64,000 nt of DNA, from NCBI GenBank assembly GCA_020631735.1, contig CM036221.1, positions 17,961,381-18,025,380 of the forward strand. Direction: 5' to 3'. Made by a program: the position numbers and the translations under genes. This document shows, one piece after another, positions 23,143 to 33,835 of the stretch (the stretch's first letter is position 1; each line of letters starts with the position of its first letter). The DNA comes from Saccharum officinarum (Eukaryota; Streptophyta; Magnoliopsida; Poales; Poaceae). Below the pieces are notes generated by a model. That model was given only the letters and a program-made list of their open reading frames with translations, had not been told where the DNA came from and made no database searches.

Positions 23143-25066
23143 TGAAAGTCCTATGTTTGGTGTTGGTAATTAGTGACAATACCTAAGTACTAATCCTATG
23201 CCTAAGTTGTATGTAGCATATGAGGATTAGTACATTCCAAGGTTGGTGGCAAGATGGACATGGTGATCATGATGGCCACACTTGGATTTGGACGCAACCC
23301 TATGTGATCAAGGCAAAGGTATATGCTTAAGGGTTGTGTTTTAGTAACCAAGACACCTAGTGGGTGTGGTTACATTATAGGATAGATAGCCGTACTATAA
23401 AGAGGGGAATGACGCGGCTATTGAACTCCTAAGTGCCTCTAGATGTGCATTTCATGATCATATGCATTTGGATAGAACTAATATCGCCTCGAAAAATGTT
23501 TATGAAAATGCTAACACACTCACACATGACGAGATCACTTGGTGGTGTTAGCACATTTACGACGGCGTTGGAGTTTGAGCGGTAGAGAGGGTTTGGGGTC
23601 TTCTCTCCCTCCCGCCGAGCGTGCGAGCGCGGGATTCAGACGATTTCGGGGATATGAAATGCCTATTTTCCACTACGCCGGAAGTCGGAAAAAGAAACGG
23701 AAGCGAACGGAGGTCACAGTGGTGACCGGACGCTGCACCGGACGCGGTCACAGTGTGACCGGACGCGTCCGGTCAGTGTCCAGTGTCTGCGCTCTTTTTT
23801 TTCAGTTGTCTGATCGGACGCGAGGCGCGTCCGGTCATAGGCGACCGGACGCGTCCGGTCGTCCAGGGAGCTTACTGGACTCCGACCGGACGCGGGTACT
23901 GTGGCGTCCGGTCAGTTCTTCAGCGCGTCCGGTCACTGGTTCGTTTTGTGCGACTCAGTGCTGACCGGCGTGTCCGGTCAGTCACGGGACCGGCGCGTCC
24001 GGTCGTGACCAGCGCGTCCGGTCGTTGCGACCGGCGCGTCCGGTCAGTGTTTCGAAAAAGAACCGTTGCGCGACCGGCGCGTCCGGTCCACGCGACCAGC
24101 GCGTCCGGTCAGCGCGAATTGCGTCTGTTCAAGTTTCTAACGGCTATATTCGAAGGGGTACGTCTATAAATACTCGTTGGCCGGCTCAAGGCTCTACTCT
24201 TGAACATTTTGACATACTTGTGAGCACTTTGAGCTAAGCAACTCCCCTCCCACTCATCTCTCTTGCTTCTTTGCATATTCGAAGTGAGATTGAGTGATCC
24301 AAGTGCATTTGCATTGTGAGATAGCATCTAGTTGGCACTTGGTGGTTGATTTGCTGCGGGATTCTTGTTTCTCTTGGTGGTTGCCGCCACCTAGACGGCT
24401 TGGAGCAGCTTGGAGGCGTTGGCAAGAGTTGGTGATTGTTCTTGGCCACCTCCGGTGATTGTGAGGGGTTTGTGCCTACCTCGGCGAAGCGCCAAAGGCA
24501 ACGTTAGTATATTGCTCGTGTCATTGCAACCTTTTGCCATTTGGTAGGTTCTTGTGGTGCCTTTTGAGAGGCTCGGTGTGAGACCGATTAGCCACCGAAC
24601 CACGTGGTGAAGAGGGACACAACGGGGACTAGCGTGCCGGCAAGCACGTGAACCTCGGGATAAATCTTCGTGTCATCACTTTCATATTGTGATTGATTGA
24701 TCCCGGTGTTTGGTTATCTTGGTATTCATTGTTGATCATATTGGTTGGCTCAATACTTCGCCCCTCGGTGATACCCTCCTATCTCTCTTGTATTAATTTC
24801 TTAGTTATCTTTGCTAGCTAGTTAGCTTAGCTAGAGTAGTTCTCTTGTGTAGCTTGCTAGTTGTAGTTGTACTTAACTTCTCGGTTTGACTTGTGCGGTT
24901 GAGTGCAAATACTAGAATTGTGAATTGGATAGGTGGCTTGCAAACACCCATAGGCTAAGCAAAACTCGCATCTCGCTATTTGTTATATTGATAAACTTGT
25001 TTAGCTTGTCTTTGTAGAAAATTTTAATAGGCTATTCACCCCCCCTCTAGCCATCAAGACCTTTCA
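23143..25066 (+). repeat. 5' LTR of the complete Sirevirus
   Basis: 1924 bp, TGAAAGTCC to GACCTTTCA. A zone at 23720-24115 contains the 18-base palindrome GACCGGACGCGTCCGGTC and many half-sites. A TATAAATA box follows at 24165. The 3' part has the conserved gaggctcggtgtgagacc block. Confidence 0.96.
24165..24172 (+). promoter_or_regulatory. TATA box of the 5' LTR promoter
   Basis: TATAAATA, just downstream of the CpG-rich palindromic zone. The same box occurs in the 3' LTR at 32726-32733. Transcription would start about 30 bases downstream, fixing the U3/R boundary near 24200. Confidence 0.75.
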
Positions 25067-25068
25067 AG

Positions 25069-25080
25069 TGGTATCAGAGC
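25069..25080 (+). promoter_or_regulatory. Primer-binding site for initiator tRNA-Met
   Basis: TGGTATCAGAGC begins two bases after the 5' LTR end; this is the standard plant retrotransposon primer site complementary to the 3' end of methionine tRNA. Confidence 0.93.
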
Positions 25081-25120
25081 CGTGGTCACCGTTTGTAAGG
25101 CTTAACAACCTCGGTGTAAG

Positions 25121-27297
25121 ATGGCTCAAGTTATGTTCAATCATGTTAATGGCAAGCCTCCATTCTTTGATGGCGTCTCTTCCTTTGATCATTGGAAAAG
25201 GAAGATGAAGCAATATCTAGGCAATATACATGAGAAGGTTTGGGATGTGACCAAAGAAGGATACGTCATTCTTGATGAGGAAAACCTCACTCCCAATGAC
25301 CGCATCAACAAACAATGCAATACGGCGGCACTTGACACAATCTATCGTGCCATTGATGATAAAGTATTTGAGCAAATCAAAGATCTTGAAAAGGCAAATG
25401 AGCTTTGGATAAGGCTTGAAGAAACATATGAAGGCACTTCAACGGTAAAAAGTGCCAAACTATATATGCTCAAGGACAAGTTCTCCACATTCAAGATGAA
25501 GGATGATGAATCCATCCCGGAGATGTTCTATAGGCTCCAAGTCATTGTCAATGATCTCAAGGGGCTTGGGGAGAAGGTTGAGGACAAGGACTTCTCACAC
25601 AAGTTCTTGATGTGCTTACCCAAGAAGTTTGCCACCTTGAGAAGAATGATCTTTAGAGAGGGATTGGACAAGGTCAAACCAACCAATGTGCTTGGAGATA
25701 TAATGACCGATGCCCAATACAATGATGATGAAGATGAGGTAGAAGAGAAGAAGGAAACCAAGGTCAAGCAAGAGAAGCCCATTGCATTCAAGGCTTCATC
25801 CTCTAAGGGCAAGAGCAAGGTTGATGATGATGATGATGATCCATTTGATGATGAGATCATGGCCCTTCTAGTGCAAAAGATGGGTCGGTTCATGAAGAAG
25901 AAAGGCTATGGTGCAAGAAAGAGAAGGGACTTCATGAAGGCAAAGGAGGTGCTTTGCTACAATTGCAATAGCCCCGATCATGTAGTGGCAAAGTGCCCCT
26001 ATGAAGACAAAAGATATATGATGGGGAGTTAAAGTTGAAGAAGAACAAGAAGGAGAAGAAAGCAAAGAAGAGCTTCACTTTCAACAAGAAGAAGAAGGGT
26101 GGTGGTTATGTAGTCACTTGGGATAGTGACAACTCCGATAGTGATGATGATGAAAGCTCTAGTGATGATGAGAGGATCACTCGACGAGCCACTGCAAACA
26201 TCGCCCTCTCCAACAAGCCATCCATCTTCGACACTACATCAACATGCCTTATGGCCAAGCCTACCAAGGTAAAACATGATGATAGTGATGATGATTCTTG
26301 TGCTAGTGATGATTGTAGGAGTGATGATGAGGAGGATGAGGACTACTCCAAGGATGATCTATTAGGCATAATAGATCAAATGAGCAAGGGCTACAAGAGG
26401 ACAACCAAGAAATACAAAATCTTGGAACAAGAGCTCATTGCCAAGAGCAATGAAAATGATGCCTTGATGGAGGAGCTTGTTGCTCTCAAAAAGAGTAAGG
26501 AGTGCAAAGGAATTGAACAAGAGCTCAAAGCTCTTAGGAAATCCTTTGATGAGCTAGAGGCTTCTCGTGAGTGTCTAAAGGAAGACCACGAGGATCTTGA
26601 AATTGCTCACACTAGGCTTAAGGAAGCCCACTCCACTCTACTTGAGCTCATCAAGGAAAAGGACCTTAAGTTGGAGAAGTTCATGAAGGAAGCTAAGGAG
26701 GAGCAAGTGATTGTCACTTGTGATATTGGACTAACATGTGATATTATTGATGATTCTTTATTTGTTAGTCCTACTAATGCTTCATGTAGCTCATCATCAT
26801 CCACCACAACCAACTCTACCTCTACTACTAGTGATTCATCACTTGTGGTTGAGACTCTCAAGAGAGAGGTGGATGATCTCACCCGCGCATTAGGCAATGC
26901 CTATGGTGGGGATGCCCGCTTGCTAAAATGCTTGGGTAGCCAAAGGTTCTCTCTTAACAAAGAGGGATTAGGCTATACTCCCAAGAAGGGCAAGGCGGCC
27001 TTTGCTACTCCAAAGCCTCGCTTTGTGAAGGGCAATGGTCGTTATTGCAATAGATGCAAGCAAGTTGGGCATCTAGAGATTAATTGCAATAAAATGAACA
27101 AGAACAAGAAAAATGCTAATGTACCTTACATTCCTTTTGATTCTTGTTATGTGCTTACCAAGGGTGAGAAAGGTGTGCATGCTAGGTTTGTTGGTACACC
27201 AATTGTGGGCCCAAAGAAGAAGGCCATTTGGGTACCAAAGAGCTTAGTGACTAACCTCCAAGGACCCAAGCAAGTATGGGTACCTAAAAGACATTAA
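25121..27297 (+). pseudogene. Ty1/copia gag with a single-base frameshift
   Basis: Starts at the ATG of MAQVMFNHV, 54 bases after the LTR. The first 297 or so codons carry the gag capsid-like region and a CCHC knuckle (CYNCNSPDHVVAKC, from 25955). Near 26015 one base is missing relative to the minus-strand relative, so the frame ends at 26030-26032. The rest reads in another frame from 26035: acidic/lysine linker, coiled-coil-like Glu/Lys/Leu region, second CCHC knuckle (CNRCKQVGHLEINC), and the terminal WVPKRH before TAA at 27295-27297. The product forms the virus-like particle that packages element RNA. This copy would give only a truncated protein. Confidence 0.9.
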
Positions 27298-27309
27298 ATT
27301 GTTTTGTAG

Positions 27310-30300
27310 GTAAATTACAAGGCCGGAGGAAGGCATTGGGTGCTTGATAGTGGGTGCTCTCAACATATGACCGGTGATTCAAGAATGTTCAACTCTCTCA
27401 AATCAAATGATAGTGGCATTGATAGCATCACATTTGGTGACAATAGCAAGGGTGATGTAAAGGCTCTTGGAAGGATTGCAATCTCAAATGATCATAGCAT
27501 TTCCAATGTGCTACTAGTTGAAAAGCTCAATTTCAACTTCTGTCGGTTGCTCAATTGTGTGATCTCGGTTTCAAGTGCATATTTGGTGTTGATGATGTGG
27601 AGATAGTTAGTGTTGATGGCTCTAACTTGATCTTCAAAGGCTTTAGATATGAGAATCTATACTTGGTTGATTTCAATGCTAGTGACACTCAACTTTCAAC
27701 ATGCTTGCTCACCAAATCAAGTATGGGTTGGTTATGGCATAGAAGACTTGGTCATGTTGGCATGAAGCAATTGAACAAGTTAGTGAAGCATGACTTAGTT
27801 AGAGGCTTGAAGGATGTCACATTTGAGAAGGATAAGCTATGTAGTGCATGTCAAGCCGGAAAGCAAGTAGGCAACACTCATCCATTGAAGAGCATTATGA
27901 GTACTTCCAAGGCATTTGAGTTGTTGCACATGGATCTATTTGGGCCAACTACATACACAAGCATTGGTGGCAACAAGTATGGTTTTGTGATTGTGGATGA
28001 TTTCACTAGATACACATGGGTATTCTTTCTTGTGGACAAGAGTGATGTATTTGACATATTCAAGAAGTTCATCAAGAGAGTGCAAAATGAGTTTGAGACC
28101 ACAATCAAGAAAGTAAGAAGTGACAATGGAAGTGAGTTTAGAAACACAAGAGTTGATGAGCTATGTGAGGAGCTTGGAATCAAGCATCAATTCTCGGCCA
28201 AGTATACACCTCAATCAAATGGCCTAGTTGAAAGGAAGAATAGAACCTTAATTGATATGGCAAGATCAATGTTGAATGAGTATAATGTGAGTCATTCATT
28301 TTGGGCCGAAGCAATCAACACGGCTTGCTTCTATAGCAACCGCCTCTATTGCCACAAGTTTCTAGAGAAGACACCATATGAGATCTTAAATGGAAGAAAG
28401 CCCAACATTGCATACTTTCGGGTATTTGGTTGCAAATGCTACATCTTGAAGAAGGGCACTAGATTGAGCAAGTTTGAGAAGAAATGTGATGAAGGATTTC
28501 TACTTGGTTACTCAACTACTAGCAAAGCTTATAGAGTTTGGAATTTGGCTAGTGGTTTACTTGAAGAAGTGCATGATGTTGAGTTTGATGAAACAAATGG
28601 CTCTCAAGATGAAGAAGATAACTTGGATGATGTGAGAGGAACTCAATTGAGTAATGCTATGAAAGAAATGGATATTGGTGATATTAGACCAAAGCAAGTT
28701 ATTAATGTAGATGACAACAAAGATCAAGTGCTCCAAAGTCCAATCACTCAAGCTAGTGGTTCTCTAATGCAAAATCAAGCTAGTACATCATCTCAAGTGC
28801 AACAAGATCAACAAGTGGCTAGTTCATCATCTCCAACTCATGATCAACATCAACATCCAAGCAATCAAGTCCAAGTGCTTCAACCAACTAACATTGCAAG
28901 AGACCATCCATTGGATTCCATCATTGGTGACATACAAAGAGGAGTTCAAACTAGATCAAGATTGACATCATTTTGTGTCACTCTTCTTTTGTGTCAATGG
29001 AAGAACCCAAGGACATTGATAAAGCATTGAGAGATCCGGATTGGGTAAATGCAATGCATGAAGAGCTCAACAACTTCAAGAGAAATGAAGTATGGGAACT
29101 AGTTGAAAGGCCTAAGGATCACAATGTCATTGGAACAAGATGGGTCTTTCGCAACAAGCAAGATCAAGATGGGATAGTAGTAAGGAACAAAGCAAGACTA
29201 GTGGCTCAAGGTTACACACAAATAGAGGGTCTTGACTTTGGTGAAACTTATGCCCCGGTTGCAAGATTGGAAGCAATTAGGATCTTACTTGCCTATGCTT
29301 GTGCTCACAATATCAAGCTATATCAAATGGATGTAAAGAGTGCATTTCTCAATGGGTACATTCAAGAGGAGGTGTATGTGGAGCAACCTCCCGGTTTTGA
29401 AGATGACAAGAAACCCAATCATGTATACAAGTTAAGAAAGCTTTGTATGGATTAAAGCAAGCACCTAGAGCATGGTATGAAAGATTGAGGGACTTCTTGC
29501 TATCCAAAGGATTTGTCATGGGCAAAGTTGATACAACACTATTCACCAAGAAGATTGGGAAAGACTTATTTGTGTTGCAAATATATGTTGATGATATCAT
29601 ATTCGGTTCAACCAATCAAGATTATTGTGATGAGTTTGGGAAAATGATGGCAAAGGAATTTGAAATGTCAATGATTGGTGAACTTAGTTTCTTTCTTGGA
29701 CTTCAAATCAAACAAATGAAAGAAGGTACATTTGTGAGCCAAACCAAGTACATCAAAGATATGCTCAAGAAGTTTGGCATGGAAGATGCAAAGAGTATTA
29801 CAACTCCAATGGGCACTAGTGGAAGTTTGGATAGTGACAAGAGTGGCAACATGGTGGATCAAAAGCTATATAGATCAATGATTGGTAGCCTACTCTATGT
29901 GACGGCATCAAGGCCCGATGTGATGTTTAGTGTATGCATGTGTGCAAGATTTCAAGCCTCACCAAGAGAAAGTCATTTGAAGGCAACAAAGAGAATATTG
30001 AGGTACTTAAAGCATACACAAGATGTTGGATTGTGGTATCCCAAAGGTGCAAGTTTTGAGCTAGTTGGATATTCGGATTCCGACTATGCCGGTGATAAAG
30101 TGGAGAGAAAGAGCACTTCCGGGACTTGTCAATTGTTGGGAAGATCACTTGTCTCATGGTCATCCAAGAAGCAAAATAGTATTGCACTATCTACCGCCGA
30201 AGCCGAATACATCGCCGCGGGTAGTTGTTGTGCACAAATCTTGTGGATGAAGGCAACATTGAAGGATTTTGGAATCAATTTCAAGAATGTGCCATTGCTA

Positions 30301-30537
30301 TGTGACAATGAAAGTGCCGTGAAGCTAACTAACAATCCGATTCAACATCAAAGAACAAAGCATATTGATGTTCGCCATCACTTTATTAGAGATCATCAAC
30401 AAAAGGGTGACATTGCTATTGAGAGTGTGGGCACCGAAGATCAATTAGCCGATCTATTCACCAAGCCACTTGATGAGAAGAGATTTCACAAGCTAAAGAA
30501 TGAGTTGAACATACTTGACTTCTCCAACATGAGTTGA
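27310..30537 (+). pseudogene. Ty1/copia pol with three single-base frameshifts
   Basis: Follows gag in the same frame after TAA, three codons, and TAG. Order: aspartic protease (LDSGCSQHMTG), integrase zinc-binding segment (HRRLGH through CSAC), integrase core with the Asp-Asp-Glu residues in LLHMDLFGP, VRSDNGSEF and GLVERKNRT, a Ser/Gln-rich linker, reverse transcriptase with YVDDIIFGS, and RNase H with DSDYAGD and STAEAEY. The frame breaks near 27538, 28975 and 29440, each by one missing base relative to the minus-strand copy. The stop is TGA at 30535-30537. Catalytic motifs are intact, but no single polyprotein can be made from this sequence as given. Confidence 0.92.
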
Positions 30538-31714
30538 TGCACCCCATATATGACATGCCTCTCCTTCGAGCCCCAAGGTACAATTGGTTGACATGTCATA
30601 CATTCTATGCTAAGGACTTGTTTAGTGCATCTAGTCATGATTTCTTATGTTCTAGGATCATTCATGAAAATTAAATGAATTTGAAGTTTATATGGTGCCA
30701 CTATTGTTTCCATGACTTGTATGATCTAGTGGTAGCATATAACTTGTTTAAGTAGCTTGTGATCCTAAGTGTTTAATCTAGAAAACTTGTCTAAATATTT
30801 GCTTCAACATGGTGCATGATAACCCTTCTAGTGAGGTGTGAAGAAGCTTGCCCTTGGATCAAACCGAAGTATTTTATTTATGCAAGCAATCTAGGTTGAA
30901 TCATAAACTTGATCCTCACCCCATATTTCAACATGATAATCTATCTAAAGTTTGCTCCTTGTGGTCAATTGGTGCCAAAGGGGGAGAAAATATTGTTCAC
31001 AAAGATAGAACTCAAAGGGAAGAAAATGTTGTGGGGAGAAAATGTTGTTCACAAGATAGATTCTAAAAGGGAGAAAACCTAAAGGGAGAATTGATAAAAG
31101 AAGGGGATCAACTAAAATTTTGAGCACACAAGTAGGGGAGCAAGCTCTTAAACATGAATGTTGCATTTCTATGTGCACTTCATATGTATGATGCATAGTT
31201 ATGCATTTCGTTTTCTCCGATACATTGCTTGTGTGGTGACTTGCTAGTATAATTTGAATGATGCATTGAGGTACTAGCATGAATAGGAAGTAGTTAGATT
31301 TTTCTTGCTTCATGTTTTTCAAAGTGGTACTAGAGCCTTGCTTATAATGTTGATCTCACGAGGTTTCTAGTTATGTTTGTGCTTTTCCAAGTGGAATCTA
31401 ACTACACAAGGTGCTAAGATGGTGTTTATCGCTACTCCGATGGTATCACGCTTCAAAGGTCTATAATCTAAAACACTTAGCACCTATTGGTAGACAATGC
31501 TCCTAATCTTTCCTATCTAACATGTATGCTTCCAAAATCCAAACATATAGCATACATGTAGGGGGAGCCATTGCTATCAATTTGAATTCATGATCACATG
31601 TCCATAATTCTTACACATGGTAATATACTTGGACAATGTGACATGGGTTCAATCAAAATTTTATCATAATATCTTTGTGAAAGGTTTGTCACCAATTACC
31701 AACAAGGGGGAGAT
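30538..31714 (+). other. Non-coding 3' region with repeated polypurine tracts
   Basis: Purine words occur at about 30980 (aaagggggagaaaa), 31065 and 31085 (aaagggagaa), 31130 (agtaggggagc), 31558 (tagggggagcc) and 31704 (aagggggaga, directly before the 3' LTR). The last is the functional plus-strand primer. No env-like open frame is present. Confidence 0.8.
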
Positions 31715-33624
31715 TGAAAGTCCTATGTTTGGTGTTGGTAATTAGTGACAATGCCTAAGTACTAATCCTATGCCTAAGTTGTATGTAGCATATGAGGATT
31801 AGTACATTCCAAGGTTGGTGGCAAGATGGACATGGTGATCATGATGGCCACACTTGGATTTGGACGCAACCCTACGTGATCAAGGCAAAGGTATATGCTT
31901 AAGGGTTGTGTTTTAGTAACCAAGACACCTAGTGGGTGTGGTTACATTATAGGATAGATAGCCGTACTATAAAGAGGGGAATGACGCGGCTATTGAACTC
32001 CTAAGTGCCTCTAGATGTGCATTTCATGATCATATGCATTTGGATAGAACTAATATCGCCTCGAAAAATGATTGTGAAAATGCTAACACACTCACACATG
32101 ACGAGATCACTTGGTGGTGTTAGCACGTTTGCGACGGCGTTGGAGTTTGAGCGGTAGAGAGGGTTTGGGTCTCTCTCCCTCCCGCCGAGCGTGCGAGGCG
32201 GGATTCAGGCGATTTCGGGGAAATGAAATGCCTATTTTCCACTACGCCGGAAGTCGGAAAAAGAAACGGAGGCGAACGGAGGTCACAGTGGTGACCGGAC
32301 GCTGACCGGACGCGGTCACTGTGTGACCGGACGCGTCCGGTCAGTGTCCAGTGTCTGCGCGTTTTTCAGTTGTTTGATCGGACGCGAGGCGCGTCCGGTC
32401 ACAGGCGACCGGACGCGTCCGGTCGTCAGGGAGCTTACTGGACTCCGACCGGACGCGGGCACTGTGGCGTCCGGTCAGTTCTTCAGCGCGTCCGGTCGCT
32501 GGTTCGTTTGCGCGCTCAGTGCTGACCAGCGCGTCCGGTCAGTCACGGACCGGCGCGTCCGGTCGTGACCAGCGCGTCCGGTCGTTGCGACCGGCGCGTC
32601 CGGTCAGTGTTTCGAAAAAGAACCGTTGCGCGACCGGCGCGTCCGGTCAGTTGCGACCAGCGCGTTCGGTCAGCGCGAATTGCGGCTGTTCAAGTTTCTA
32701 ACGGCTATATTCGAAGGGGTACGTCTATAAATACTCGTTGGCCGGCTCAAGGCTCTTCTCTGAACATTTGACATACTTGTGAGCACTTTGAGCTAAGCAA
32801 CTCCCCTCCCACTCATCTCTCTTGCTTCTTTGCATATTCGAAGTGAGATTGAGTGATCCAAGTGCATTTGCATTGTGAGATAGCATCTAGTTGGCACTTG
32901 GTGGTTGATTTGCTGCGGGATTCTTGTTTCTCTTGGTGGTTGCCGCCACCTAGACGGCTTGGAGCAGCTTGGAGGCGTTGGCAAGAGTTGGTGATTGTTC
33001 TTGGCCACCTCCGGTGATTGTGAGGGGTTTGTGCCTACCTCGGCGAAGCGCCAAAGGCAACGTTAGTATATTGCTCGTGTCATTGCAACCTTTTGCCATT
33101 TGGTAGGTTCTTGTGGTGCCTTTTGAGAGGCTCGGTGTGAGACCGATTAGCCACCGAACCACGTGGTGAAGAGGGACACAACGGGGACTAGCGTGCCGGC
33201 AAGCACGTGAACCTCGGGATAAATCTTCGTGTCATCACTTTCATATTGTGATTGATTGATCCCGGTGTTTGGTTATCTTGGTATTCATTGTTGATCATAT
33301 TGGTTGGCTCAATACTTCGCCCCTCGGTGATACCCTCCTATCTCTCTTGTATTAATTTCTTAGTTATCTTTGCTAGCTAGTTAGCTTAGCTAGAGTAGTT
33401 CTCTTGTGTAGCTTGCTAGTTGTAGTTGTACTTAACTTCTCGGTTTGACTTGTGCGGTTGAGTGCAAATACTAGAATTGTGAATTGGATAGGTGGCTTGC
33501 AAACACCCATAGGCTAAGCAAAACTCGCATCTCGCTATTTGTTATATTGATAAACTTGTTTAGCTTGTCGTTGTAGAAAATTTTAATAGGCTATTCACCC
33601 CCCTCTAGCCATCAAGACCTTTCA
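31715..33624 (+). repeat. 3' LTR of the complete Sirevirus
   Basis: 1910 bp, TGAAAGTCC to GACCTTTCA, closely matching 23143-25066. Differences include short indels in C and G runs in the palindromic zone. Followed by the ACCCC duplication. Confidence 0.96.
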
Positions 33625-33735
33625 ACCCCGAGAAAGTGTTCATATCTCCACATTTAGCACTTGATGTGAGCATGTACTTTCTTCTCATCTTGATTCTTGC
33701 TCATCATCTTGACATCTTGAATTTGCATTGGATGT

Positions 33736-33835
33736 NNNNNNNNNNNNNNNNNNNNNNNNNNNNNNNNNNNNNNNNNNNNNNNNNNNNNNNNNNNNNNNNN
33801 NNNNNNNNNNNNNNNNNNNNNNNNNNNNNNNNNNN
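33736..33835. other. Assembly gap of 100 N
   Basis: Exactly 100 unknown bases. Left of it lies the second Sirevirus-like element; right of it is unrelated GC-richer sequence. Confidence 0.99.

Larger units (their letters stand above)
23143..33624 (+). mobile_element. Complete Sirevirus-type Ty1/copia retrotransposon
   Basis: 10,482 bp with both LTRs, a primer-binding site, gag, pol, and polypurine tracts, flanked by a perfect 5-bp target duplication ACCCC (23138-23142 and 33625-33629). The LTRs are closely similar, with mostly small indels, so insertion is fairly recent. The coding region has four single-base deletions and no in-frame stops apart from the natural gag-pol ones. It is inserted in the gag end of the second Sirevirus-like element. 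Confidence 0.97.
17096..33735 (-). mobile_element. Second Sirevirus-like element, minus strand, split by a complete element and cut by a gap
   Basis: Its 3' LTR is 17096-19444, followed (reading leftwards as 3' to 5') by a polypurine-rich tail, a long non-coding stretch, and a gag C-terminus at about 22800-23140. The complete plus-strand Sirevirus at 23143-33624 interrupts it; the host sequence resumes at 33630 and reaches the gap at 33736. Its 5' LTR is not in the assembly. Between the polypurine tract and gag there is only about 3.4 kb and no integrase or reverse transcriptase can be found, so it looks non-autonomous or deleted. Confidence 0.75.
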
